Shown here piece after piece: positions 14,545-22,116 of a stretch of DNA of 27,858 nt. Source of the DNA: a virus; IMG/VR virus record IMGVR_UViG_3300028374_000052, positions 1 to 27,858 of that record; one strand, 5' to 3'. The notes beneath the pieces are model-generated. The model was not told the DNA's origin. It worked only from the letters and a program-made list of their open reading frames with translations, and made no database searches. Made by a program: the position numbers and the translations under genes. The first letter of the stretch is position 1. Each line of letters opens with the position of its first letter.

Positions 14545-16462
14545 AAAGATTCACAGATTTAATTTGGTAAGGTAGTTCTACATCTTTATAAATTTTTAAC
14601 CTTTCGTACATGTGTCTAATCATGAAATTATTGAAGTAGACCTTTCCGTCTCTCTTTAAAGAAAAATCATCTGTAAAATCTATGATTAATAATTTTGATT
14701 TCTCATGATGTTTTCTTAATCCTCTACCGATACTTTGTCTTACAATTACTTCTGATTTATATGATTCTGTAAAGAAGATTGAGAAGATCTTACGTATCGA
14801 GACTCCTGTGGAAAAAGTACCATATGATGCTACAAGAATAACATTATCTCCTTGTTCCATTTTTCTCTTATATACTTCTCTAGTTTCTGTTGGAGTTGAA
14901 CCATCGACATAATAAATTTCTCTCCCTCTATTTAAATCTCTTAATTTATTATAGAGTGCTTTACCATATGCAACTCTATGAAATAATACTAGAGAATTCT
15001 TTTTAGATGTGGATATAGTTTTACAAACAAAGTCAAGACGTTGCTTGTTTTCTATAATATAATCTCTTTCAATATTATATAACCTTTTTGAATCAGCTGA
15101 TTGAGATGCTTTAAAAAATGCTTCTCTAATTTTTTCAGGTGCATAATTTAATTTGATTACTTTAATTTCTACTGGAGTAATATGTCCTTTATCAATTAAG
15201 AATCGAGTACCAACTTCAGAAACTACAGGTCCTGTTTGACTCATTAATGTTAAACGGTCAAGTGTCCCAGGCTTAGGGATTGTTCCTGATACTCCAAAGG
15301 TATAGTGGGTATGTTTACATTTCTGTAAAATTGTTTTAATTGAGTTCGCTTTCATTTTGTGGCAATTGGCAACGTTTAGTCCATTTGCTATATAATTATG
15401 ATTTAAGCCATCTTCTGATTTTATTCGAAGATTAAAAACTTCATCTTTATAATCTATTTTTTTAATTGATTTAATTTTCATAAAATAATCTTCTAAACTT
15501 AAAATTTCATCATCTTCAGTCAATTGATCTGCTCTTTTATATTCACCTGAAATTAATTTTACTTTATGATTTCCGGTAATTTTTATTGTAGATCCGTTTT
15601 CCATTTCTATTTCATACATTTGATTACCTTTTGATAAATTAGTATATACGAAATCAACTTCTTTAATTTCTTGTTTGAGTGTTCTATCATTAGTAGTATA
15701 TACTAAATCTCCTGAATTAATTTCAGATATTTTCTTTTCCGAACCATCTGACATTGTAATTAATGTATCTGGGTGCAAGCACTCATCAATACAGACAGCA
15801 TCAAATTGTGCGAAAAATTCTTTAGGTTTTTTAACTAATGATTGATAAGTACCAACAACTATATTTGAACTCTTTTTAATTTTCTTACCTGAGTAAATTA
15901 ATTGAATTTCATAATCAATTATCTTTGGGTCATTGTATTCATAAAAATCTCCATCTGCTTGTTCCACAAGAGTGACATTGGGAACTATCATTAAGATCTT
16001 TTCAAATTTTAATACTTTGATGAGATATGAAAAAACCATAAATGTAATTAAGGTCTTTCCTGCAGAAGTAGCTAATTCACCTAGGCAAGATTTGTATTTT
16101 ATTATTTTCCAAGCAGTTTCAACTTGATAATCTCTAGGTTGTAATGCATTTCCTTCGAATTGCTCAGTTACCCATGACTGGAAATCTTCTAATGAGATTC
16201 CTGAAAAATAAGAGGATAGGTTTTCAATTTCAAGTTCGAATTTGAATCTTTGACAAATATCGTAAACTTCTTTCCATAAACCAAAGGGTATAAGGTTCCC
16301 TTTGATAAATTTCACTTTACCATCCCATCCTGAATAGAATTTCTTCTTAAATGCCCAACCTTCAATTTGTTTCTCTAATGAGATATTGAGTTGGTCTATT
16401 TCAATTTGTGTAGCATCAACTATTTGTAGTAGTTTGTGCTCGTGTAAAACCTTTATTTTCAC
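14543..16462 (-). CDS. uvsW: UvsW-type DNA helicase interrupted by a mini-intein
   Basis: A superfamily 2 helicase that in T4 drives branch migration and Holliday junction processing and resolves R-loops, switching origin-dependent to recombination-dependent replication. Motif I is ELATSAGKTLIT (129-140). The DECH box is split: VCIDE (223-227), a 139-residue intein, then CHKMKAN (from 367). Motif III is GVSGTIPKPG and motif VI is RQSIGRGLRKH. Without the intein the protein is 500 aa, close to T4 UvsW (about 503). The N-terminal part (GWDGKVKFIKGNLIPFGL) matches the UvsW entry domain. The start is GTG at 16462: an in-frame TGA lies directly before it and the nearby ATG (16466) is out of frame. 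UvsY lies directly upstream, as in T4. Confidence 0.93.
   Translation of the reverse strand: MKIKVLHEHKLLQIVDATQIEIDQLNISLEKQIEGWAFKKKFYSGWDGKVKFIKGNLIPFGLWKEVYDICQRFKFELEIENLSSYFSGISLEDFQSWVTEQFEGNALQPRDYQVETAWKIIKYKSCLGELATSAGKTLITFMVFSYLIKVLKFEKILMIVPNVTLVEQADGDFYEYNDPKIIDYEIQLIYSGKKIKKSSNIVVGTYQSLVKKPKEFFAQFDAVCIDECLHPDTLITMSDGSEKKISEINSGDLVYTTNDRTLKQEIKEVDFVYTNLSKGNQMYEIEMENGSTIKITGNHKVKLISGEYKRADQLTEDDEILSLEDYFMKIKSIKKIDYKDEVFNLRIKSEDGLNHNYIANGLNVANCHKMKANSIKTILQKCKHTHYTFGVSGTIPKPGTLDRLTLMSQTGPVVSEVGTRFLIDKGHITPVEIKVIKLNYAPEKIREAFFKASQSADSKRLYNIERDYIIENKQRLDFVCKTISTSKKNSLVLFHRVAYGKALYNKLRDLNRGREIYYVDGSTPTETREVYKRKMEQGDNVILVASYGTFSTGVSIRKIFSIFFTESYKSEVIVRQSIGRGLRKHHEKSKLLIIDFTDDFSLKRDGKVYFNNFMIRHMYERLKIYKDVELPYQIKSVNL
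15365..15781 (-). other. mini-intein in the UvsW DECH box, 139 aa, no homing endonuclease
   Basis: The insert starts at Cys228 (CLHPDTLITMSDGSEKKISE), a typical block A with a Hint fold start. Block B is GSTIKITGNHKV with the conserved T-x-x-H. Block F is DEVFNLRIKSEDGLNHNYIA, and block G is NGLNVAN followed by Cys+1 of the downstream extein. The terminal Asn is present, but the usual penultimate His is Ala (VAN instead of VHN). At 139 residues it has room only for the splicing domain. Exact removal restores D-E-C-H and a normal-length UvsW, so splicing is required for helicase activity. Confidence 0.92.
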
Positions 16463-16492
16463 TCATAAGGTTTGTTTTTTATATTAGGCTAT

Positions 16493-16951
16493 TTACATCC
16501 TGTTAGAATCTACAATATGCTTAATGGAGAATCCCATTTTATCACATGTCATAATCTGCTCTTTTAAGAAATATACATAATTATCGAATATTTCTATCTG
16601 TCTTATATGTTCATTTAAATCTCCTGAGATATAAATGTCTTTGTCATAATAAGTTGCAAGTTTTAAATCAAAATTAGTAGCGTAATTATGATACTTGGTT
16701 TTCTTTTCCCTTTTTAAAGATGAATTAAGATAAGATACTTTGTTCTTATAAGAAGCAATTTCAAATACTAAATCCTCTCTTAATATCAACATGTCCATAT
16801 GGATTTGAGTATGCTTAGTTGCATCTAAGTCAATTTGCTGTAATTGTTTAACTACGGCAATGACTTTATCTTTCCATTCTCTTCTGCTTTCTAAGAATTT
16901 CTTCTCTAGTGCTTTGTTTAACTCCGAATAATCTACTTTTTTCTTATCCAT
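16493..16951 (-). CDS. uvsY: UvsY recombination mediator
   Basis: A 152-aa helical protein. T4 UvsY loads the UvsX recombinase on single-stranded DNA covered by gp32. The C-terminus GFSIKHIVDSNRM matches the T4 UvsY end (GFAIKHIQDMRAF), the best-conserved part. A Lys/Tyr-rich middle (SYLNSSLKREKKTKYHNYAT) and NHIRQ-like helices fit DNA and partner binding. The gene lies immediately upstream of uvsW, as in T4, and one base after the 80-aa gene (stop to ATG at 16951/16952). Location next to gp32 and primase genes supports the assignment. Overall similarity is low, as is usual for UvsY. Confidence 0.85.
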   Translation of the reverse strand: MDKKKVDYSELNKALEKKFLESRREWKDKVIAVVKQLQQIDLDATKHTQIHMDMLILREDLVFEIASYKNKVSYLNSSLKREKKTKYHNYATNFDLKLATYYDKDIYISGDLNEHIRQIEIFDNYVYFLKEQIMTCDKMGFSIKHIVDSNRM

Positions 16952-17194
16952 TTAAAAAAGATCTTTTGTTTGCTTTCTTGACGTTTGTGGACCTATCTCT
17001 CTCATCCTAACAGATCGATTTTGAGTGGCTTTAGGTTTTTTATTTAGATCGATGTCAATGCTACCTAAAGAATCAAGATCAGGTAGATCTGAGTCCCATT
17101 CGTTAATCAATTTGTATCTCTTCTGAGATAATTCAAGATCCCTCTCGAAATTTTCATTTTCTTCCAAAAATATGTCTATATTATTTTTATACAT
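16952..17194 (-). CDS. unknown small acidic protein with clamp-binding-like C-terminus, 80 aa
   Basis: The protein starts MYKNNIDIFLEENENFERDL, has an acidic centre (LPDLDSLGSIDIDLN), then a basic segment (RSVRMREIGPQTSRKQ) and ends KQTKDLF at the stop codon. A terminal hydrophobic D-L-F is reminiscent of sliding-clamp-binding tails such as those of T4 gp43 (LDFLFG) and gp33 (LDFLL). A role as a gp33-like late-transcription co-activator or another clamp partner is therefore possible, but no global similarity was seen. It overlaps the primase gene by eight bases and abuts uvsY. Confidence 0.7.
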   Translation of the reverse strand: MYKNNIDIFLEENENFERDLELSQKRYKLINEWDSDLPDLDSLGSIDIDLNKKPKATQNRSVRMREIGPQTSRKQTKDLF

Positions 17195-18242
17195 ATATCA
17201 AGTCTAAAGCTTCGCTTGTAAAATATTTTTCAGCCTCTCTAAATAGAGGTTTCTTAATTTGACTGCTTAGAACTATAATATCAGCCCAATCTTTTAAGTC
17301 ATAATCCCATAGTTCAAAATCAGAGATGAACTTTCTCCACATGAAAACCTTTTTTCCTAATTTGATTTTTTCAGCCATTTTTGTATAACCTGCTTTATCA
17401 TTATCAAAAAAGTATCTCACGTTCGGATGCTCATCTAAGAATTCATCATTTAATCCAACTGAACTTTTTCCAATTGAATTTGGGTATAACCATGAATCTG
17501 ATGCTCCTTCAAAAACTGTAACTCTCCTCTCAAATTGTACTGTAAGAAGATTATATAGTAAACTGATTTTATCTATACTATCAAACTCATATCCTTTGGG
17601 TTTATCCTCAGGAAAAAATTTGTCATATATTTTTCCTAGCGGGTATTTTATATATTTCATTGTAGATTCGTACTTCGGATTGAAAGTTCTTGTTTGAAAT
17701 CCAAGTACGTTTTCATCATCTAACATATTGAAGAAATATAAATTACCTCTTTTAAATGCTAAATGATTTAATCTATGATGAAGTTTTTTCTTTGCAACAT
17801 AAGGATGAGTAGGATATACTGGAGATAATCCTAATTTATCAATGATTTTTTGTTTAGGGATTGCATACTTTTTTAATTCATCTATTTTCTTTTGAGAAAT
17901 AGTATCAATATTTTTTGTAAGCCCCTGCTCAATATAATCATTAACAGTTTTCCTGATATTAATTCTTATATTAACATCGTCAATTTCTCTGTTATAGAAA
18001 TCAAAAAAGTTAAGAATTGTAGTGTGCCAATCACAATTGTAACAATGAAAGTAGCCTGAACTAAAAAAGAAGTTTCCTCTTTTCTTAGAAAGCTTTTTGT
18101 CAGAATCTCCACATCTAGGACATGCAAATCTTAAAAAGTCTCTTCCTTGTTTTATACTTTGTTTCTCATAAGAGTCATGGTGTTCAACCAAAATCTCATG
18201 AAGTGTATCTTTTATTTCAGGTATGTTATCTTTCTCAATCAT
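17187..18242 (-). CDS. 61: DNA primase (gp61/DnaG-like)
   Basis: A 351-aa primase that makes RNA primers for lagging-strand synthesis with the gp41-type helicase. The N-terminal zinc-binding domain has ACPRCGDSDKKLSKKRGNFF and YFHCYNCDWH (C41, C44, C67, C70). The TOPRIM domain shows VTVFEGASDSWLYPNSIG (E245) and VRYFFDNDKAGYTKMAEKI with the D280-N-D282 metal site. The length agrees with T4 gp61 (about 340 aa). The start at 18242 lies just 18 bases after the gp32 terminator, so the mRNA probably comes from readthrough or a promoter inside the gp32 region. The next gene overlaps by eight bases. Confidence 0.93.
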   Translation of the reverse strand: MIEKDNIPEIKDTLHEILVEHHDSYEKQSIKQGRDFLRFACPRCGDSDKKLSKKRGNFFFSSGYFHCYNCDWHTTILNFFDFYNREIDDVNIRINIRKTVNDYIEQGLTKNIDTISQKKIDELKKYAIPKQKIIDKLGLSPVYPTHPYVAKKKLHHRLNHLAFKRGNLYFFNMLDDENVLGFQTRTFNPKYESTMKYIKYPLGKIYDKFFPEDKPKGYEFDSIDKISLLYNLLTVQFERRVTVFEGASDSWLYPNSIGKSSVGLNDEFLDEHPNVRYFFDNDKAGYTKMAEKIKLGKKVFMWRKFISDFELWDYDLKDWADIIVLSSQIKKPLFREAEKYFTSEALDLIYV

Positions 18243-18259
18243 TAGGCTTTGTTTTTATC

Positions 18260-18290
18260 AAAAAAAAGGGCCTAACTAAGTAGGCCCTTT
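18260..18290 (-). terminator. strong rho-independent terminator after gene 32
   Basis: On the minus strand AAGGGCCTA-CTTAGT-TAGGCCCTT forms a perfect 9-bp GC-rich stem with a 6-nt loop, followed by six more T. It lies 26 bases after the gp32 stop and would make most gp32 transcripts end here while letting some reach the primase. Confidence 0.93.
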
Positions 18291-18315
18291 TATTAAGTTC
18301 AGAAATTAAATGATA

Positions 18316-19314
18316 TTAAATATCATTCAAGAAAGATTCAAGATCATCGTCAGACGATGCATCAGAAGTTTCTTCTTTGCTCTCAGGAGAGCTAACAGAT
18401 TCTGTTAAATCAAAGTCGTCATCTTCTTCAGAAGCGTCAGATTTGCTTTCAATATCAGAAACAGTATCTTCAACAGAAGGTTTTGATTTTTTCGCTGGAG
18501 TAGAAGTTGTTGCTTCTCCACCCATGATAGATCCTAAATGTGAAGTATCTTCAGTTATTGAAGAAATAAATGTAAATACTTGACTTTCTTGCTCTTGAGT
18601 TAAAGGTTTGTAATCATATTCAGCTAAGTCCGGAGCTGCTGATAAAACTTTTTGTTTAATTAACTCCATTCCTTCCTTAGTTCTTTCAACTTGCTCGCCA
18701 TCAACAGTGATTGCTGAAACTTTTGGAGAGAATTTACAACCTGAATAATCAGGAAATTCACCTTTTTTAGAGATTTGAATGTAGAAGTCTTTACCTTTGA
18801 ATAAATCAAAAACATTAATTGGATCTTCATCAGTCATCTCGTCAGGTTTCGCTTGCTCATCAATAAGAGCTTTGATAGTCTTATTATATCTGAAAATCAA
18901 GGTTTGTCCTTCAAGATCTGGGTTATTAGGATCTTTGATAATATGAACTAAAGAGTGAAATTGCTCTTTTCTGTTCAATTTTTTTGCATTTTGCTGATCT
19001 ACTGCAGATTCAGATTTTGCAAGTTTCCAATAAGTACTTGCTAAAGGACATTTTTCTCCAATTGTTTGTGGAGAATCAAAGTAACCTCTTACATTTACTG
19101 ATTGCTCATTTAACCAATACACGTATTTATGTAGCATTGATTTATTTTTCGGATCGGTAGGATTTGGAATAAATCTTACGATTGCTTTGTAGATATTATC
19201 TTTCCCGTCAGCGTACTTTGGAGAATATAATATTTTTTTCTTTTCTTCTTTTTCTTGAAAGTTCATGTCTTGAACATCAAGATCAAAAATGTCAAAATTG
19301 TCTGATTGACTCAT
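18316..19314 (-). CDS. 32: gp32-like single-stranded DNA-binding protein
   Basis: A 332-aa protein with the gp32 core: YKAIVRFIPNPTDPKNKSML, SLVHIIKDPNNPDLEGQTLI followed by FRYNKTIKALI, and INVFDLFKGKDFYIQISKKG then EFPDYSGCKF, all of which line up with T4 gp32. The C-terminus is a long Ser/Asp/Glu-rich acidic tail (residues about 265-332) ending DDDLESFLNDI, the usual partner-binding tail. T4 gp32 has a zinc site (His64, Cys77, Cys87, Cys90). Here only GEKCPLASTYW remains at the C-x-x-C position and the second Cys is replaced, so the zinc site seems lost. It is flanked by a long upstream region and a strong terminator, as expected for a highly expressed single-gene unit. Confidence 0.92.
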   Translation of the reverse strand: MSQSDNFDIFDLDVQDMNFQEKEEKKKILYSPKYADGKDNIYKAIVRFIPNPTDPKNKSMLHKYVYWLNEQSVNVRGYFDSPQTIGEKCPLASTYWKLAKSESAVDQQNAKKLNRKEQFHSLVHIIKDPNNPDLEGQTLIFRYNKTIKALIDEQAKPDEMTDEDPINVFDLFKGKDFYIQISKKGEFPDYSGCKFSPKVSAITVDGEQVERTKEGMELIKQKVLSAAPDLAEYDYKPLTQEQESQVFTFISSITEDTSHLGSIMGGEATTSTPAKKSKPSVEDTVSDIESKSDASEEDDDFDLTESVSSPESKEETSDASSDDDLESFLNDI

Positions 19315-19381
19315 AGGCTTAATTATTATTTTTATTTAGGTTATTTAATTGAACAATTATATTGAGAATAAAGCATAAGTT

Positions 19382-19423
19382 TAAACATATTAGTAAAAAG
19401 TTTCATTTTTTTCTACTTTTTTT
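19382..19423 (-). promoter_or_regulatory. candidate promoter region of gene 32
   Basis: The 251-base gap 19315-19565 is the longest non-coding stretch. On the minus strand it holds an A-tract element AAAAAAAGTAGAAAAAAAT (19423-19405) identical over 19 bases to the one upstream of promoter P2. TATGTTTA (19389-19382) follows, one base from TANNTTTG. A TATAAATA octamer (19472-19465), the exact T4 late consensus, lies further upstream. Which of these is used is not clear. Confidence 0.4.
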
Positions 19424-19565
19424 CTAAAAATTTTTATTTGCTTAGACTATTGTATCAATGTTTTTATTTATATTCAGAAATAGTTAGAAAGTTTTTTATT
19501 AGATTATTAAACTTTTTTGGCTAGAGGCCATAAAATAATTGTCTTCAATTTTCCAGAGATGAAAT

Positions 19566-20249
19566 CTATTCTAAGCTAGATAGGTATTCTATTAAATGTT
19601 TAACTACAAAATAAGAATCTATAATATCGTCAAAAGGTTTAGGCACGTCTATAGAATTTTTCTTTTTAACTAATTCTATTTGATTTCTACAAAACTCTTG
19701 AAACTCAGAACCAGAAGTTATTTTTTCTTTCAAGAAGAACTCAAACATAATATCTTTCTTAGATCTACCACTACCTGTAGCAGATGATTTAATTGCTGTT
19801 GGTGCAAAGACATAAACTTCTTTCTTAGTTCTCATTTCAAAGAAATGTTTCAATATAGAAGTCATAGTAACTAAATCAATAAGTACATTCCCTTTTGCTC
19901 CATAAGCGTATCCTTCAAATGCAACAACGGTTTCTTCCCACTCTTCATCAGACATAAATGGTTCTAAAGCTTCAAATACGATATTCTTAATAGATCTACC
20001 ATTCTTTAACTTATTCCATTCATTGACATAATAAGGCTGTTTCTTATCATTAGTAACTAAAAGAGAATAATCAAATACAGAACAGTCAGAAATTTCTTCC
20101 GAAAGTATATTATGATATTGGAAAGCTTTTTTGTGGGAATTACCTTCATAATCTCGTGCTATTGAAAAAAAGTGTATTTTGTCAGGTTTAATTAAAGTAA
20201 TACCTGTGGAGTTCTTTGAAAAATCGACTCCTATAAAATTTTTAATCAT
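19566..20249 (-). CDS. RuvC-like Holliday junction nuclease
   Basis: A 227-aa RNase H-fold protein. The first strand is MIKNFIGVDFSKNSTGITLI with D9, the next acidic strand is VVAFEGYAYGAKG with E112, followed by VYVFAPTAIKSSATGSGRSK, and the C-terminal helix has PFDDIIDSYFVV (D207, D208, D211). This D-E-D/D layout is that of RuvC-type resolvases, which cut four-way junctions. T4 itself uses endonuclease VII (gp49); a RuvC-like enzyme here would do the same job of debranching replicating DNA before packaging. It ends 251 bases before gp32 and follows the leader-bearing nuclease gene by 35 bases. Confidence 0.8.
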   Translation of the reverse strand: MIKNFIGVDFSKNSTGITLIKPDKIHFFSIARDYEGNSHKKAFQYHNILSEEISDCSVFDYSLLVTNDKKQPYYVNEWNKLKNGRSIKNIVFEALEPFMSDEEWEETVVAFEGYAYGAKGNVLIDLVTMTSILKHFFEMRTKKEVYVFAPTAIKSSATGSGRSKKDIMFEFFLKEKITSGSEFQEFCRNQIELVKKKNSIDVPKPFDDIIDSYFVVKHLIEYLSSLE

Positions 20250-20284
20250 ATTTTATTTTCTTATAAATGTTGTAAATTGGTTTC

Positions 20285-21454
20285 TTAAACTCGATATTGT
20301 TTAGCCTTATTTGAAGTAGCAGTTATTCCGGTAGCATTAGTGTCCCATTCAGCTGCACCGCTAACGTGTACATATTTTCTGAATATTTTAAATAAATCAT
20401 TAAATGAAGTATTTTTGAAATCAATTACTAAGAATGAATTTTTAGTATCAATTTGATTCTTAGAAATTTTAGGGTACATTGCTAATAAAAGATATTTAAA
20501 TCCATCATCTAAACAGTAACCATTGAAATCAACTAATGCTTTGAAATCTATAAATGCTGAATAATCTTGCTTCTCAATTATAGTTGTGATAATCTTTTCT
20601 TCATCAGATGATATTTGAGGATTCATTGGAATTCCTTCAGATCTATGTCCTCTTAAAATATATGCTAATTTTTTAAGATAATCCTTTTTTGCATTAGAAT
20701 CTAATGTAGCAATTAACTCATTTGAGTAATCAACTACATCTTTAACAAACTTTCCAGTGAATCCACCTTTAGATTTTCTGTAAAAATTAGTATATTTTGT
20801 TTGATCTACTGTTACATATTGGTCAGATAATTCAACTATATTTTTAGTGATAGTTTCAATAAAGAGATATTTTGCAACTGGTAATACTCTACCATTTTTA
20901 GATTTAACTTCTATGCTTTCATTTGCTACACTTTGTAAATCTCCATGATTTGCAAATTTTAAGTCTGTAAAAATTGAAAGTAATCCTTCTCCAGGTCCAG
21001 TGATAGGTCTAACCCCTAATTGTTTCTTAAATAACTTTTCAAAAAAATCAGCGTTGAAAAACTTTTTATAATGTTTTGCAATATCATCTATTGAATTATT
21101 AATACCATTTGATAAATTAAATTTATAAATATTATCACCATTAATTAAAATTCTTTCCAATTCCTTTAATGTCTCAGCATCTGCAACCTTTATACTTGAA
21201 GAAAATAAACTGATAATTTGTTCAGCTATTAATTCAGGTCTGTTACTGTTTGCTGTCTCTAATGTGGTTTTAAGAAGTAGAAAAATTTCTTTCTTTAATA
21301 AAGTTGATCTTACTTGATTTAATTTCTTAGAATCTTCTGCATCTGAAGTATCGAATTGTGCAATAGTATCATCTGTCTTTTTATCAGATAGATTTAAATA
21401 TTGTAATTTTTCAGTAATAAATTCTTCAAATGATATATTTAAGTATTTCTTCAT
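20285..21454 (-). CDS. putative packaged PD-(D/E)XK nuclease with T4 IP-like leader, 389 aa
   Basis: I prefer the ATG at 21454 (MKKYLNISFEEFITEKLQYL), seven bases after the upstream stop, over one eight codons earlier. The N-terminus carries FEEFITE, which matches the T4 internal-protein leader and ends in I-T-E, a prohead-protease-type site. The middle holds TGPGEGLLSIFTDLKFANHG, then GDLQSV and SIEVKSKNGRVLP. E156, D172, E182 and K184 fit the PD-(D/E)XK nuclease signature (acid, then D, then E-x-K), including the G-D-L and I-E-V-K contexts. The rest is helical. A virion-packaged DNA nuclease would be delivered at infection; a head-maturation role is an alternative. Nuclease fold fairly likely, packaging inferred. 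Confidence 0.75.
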   Translation of the reverse strand: MKKYLNISFEEFITEKLQYLNLSDKKTDDTIAQFDTSDAEDSKKLNQVRSTLLKKEIFLLLKTTLETANSNRPELIAEQIISLFSSSIKVADAETLKELERILINGDNIYKFNLSNGINNSIDDIAKHYKKFFNADFFEKLFKKQLGVRPITGPGEGLLSIFTDLKFANHGDLQSVANESIEVKSKNGRVLPVAKYLFIETITKNIVELSDQYVTVDQTKYTNFYRKSKGGFTGKFVKDVVDYSNELIATLDSNAKKDYLKKLAYILRGHRSEGIPMNPQISSDEEKIITTIIEKQDYSAFIDFKALVDFNGYCLDDGFKYLLLAMYPKISKNQIDTKNSFLVIDFKNTSFNDLFKIFRKYVHVSGAAEWDTNATGITATSNKAKQYRV

Positions 21455-21461
21455 AATTTTA

Positions 21462-21812
21462 TTAAAATTGTTTTCCAATTGTCGACCCCATGGCTGCGCC
21501 GAAGATTCTTGATGTTAAAAGGTCATATAAAATACCCTTTTCAATCCCCATTACTTTGGCAATTATTTTTCCTATCTTTTTTCCTAATGCAAATCCAGTT
21601 AATCCGCCAAAAATAGATCCTAAAATACCTTCATTTTTTGGATTCTCTAGCCAATCTTTAACATCCTGATCTGAGATCTCATTAGACTCATATAATGCTT
21701 CGAATTTTTCAAACATTAAATTATCTTCTTCTGTAAGTTCATAATTAAGAGCTTCATTTAATGAATCCATTTCAGTATTATTAACTATATCTTCAAATTT
21801 TGTAAAAGTCAT
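21462..21812 (-). CDS. small protein with glycine-zipper hydrophobic segment, 116 aa
   Basis: It starts MTFTKFEDIVNNTEMDSLNE, a degenerate version of the neighbouring leaders, followed by an acidic helical part (EEDNLMFEKFEALYESNEIS). The C-terminal half is hydrophobic and Gly-rich: GILGSIFGGLTGFALGKKIG, then KIIAKVMGIEKG and FGAAMGSTIGKQF. The G-x(3)-G spacing is a glycine-zipper pattern seen in proteins that insert into or oligomerise in membranes. If it is packaged, a role in DNA or protein passage through the host membrane is conceivable. The gene lies between two leader-bearing genes with gaps of 7 and 10 bases. Confidence 0.7.
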   Translation of the reverse strand: MTFTKFEDIVNNTEMDSLNEALNYELTEEDNLMFEKFEALYESNEISDQDVKDWLENPKNEGILGSIFGGLTGFALGKKIGKIIAKVMGIEKGILYDLLTSRIFGAAMGSTIGKQF

Positions 21813-21822
21813 TTCTTATAAT

Positions 21823-22116
21823 TTATTTAAATAAAGGTCCGGCAGAGTTTAAATATGGCTTACCATCTATTCCGATTAATGCCCAACCTTTTTCTCCAAT
21901 TACTTCAATACTTCCGTCAGCTTGTATTTTAAATCCAACATATCTTCCAGTTTCACCTTTAGACTGTTTTCTTATTTTTGCCCAGTTTTTAGCACTTGAT
22001 ATTTCACTAACTTTATTTACTCCGAAATAATCTAGAGTTGCTTTAATAGCAGGATTAGCTGCTGTATATGTGTAATCTCTTTGCTCATTTAAAAAATCTT
22101 TAAAAGTACTGTACAT
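21823..22116 (-). CDS. putative packaged protein with T4 IP-like leader, 97 aa
   Basis: The protein starts MYSTFKDFLNEQRDYTYTAA. Its first 11 residues match M-x(3)-F-x-[ED]-F-[IL]-x-E with L-N-E as a prohead-protease-type site, as in the T4 internal proteins. The body after the leader is basic and about 85 residues long (KATLDYFGVNKVSEISSAKN; KQSKGETGRYVGFKIQADGS), with a C-terminal IGEKGWALIGIDGKPYLNSA. It resembles a small beta-rich domain with no recognised family. Its start overlaps the end of the 23-aa leader-like ORF by 17 bases. Packaging into the head is inferred from the leader. Confidence 0.75.
   Translation of the reverse strand: MYSTFKDFLNEQRDYTYTAANPAIKATLDYFGVNKVSEISSAKNWAKIRKQSKGETGRYVGFKIQADGSIEVIGEKGWALIGIDGKPYLNSAGPLFK

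Noticed and set aside
19341-19406. Minus-strand 21-codon frame MKLFTNMFKLMLYSQYNCSI upstream of gene 32
   Set aside because: It lies within the presumed promoter/leader of gene 32, has no coupling to a neighbour and no recognisable pattern.
19505-19545. Short inverted repeat TGGC-TAGAG-GCCA as terminator after the RuvC-like gene
   Set aside because: Only four base pairs, and no T tract on the minus strand after it.
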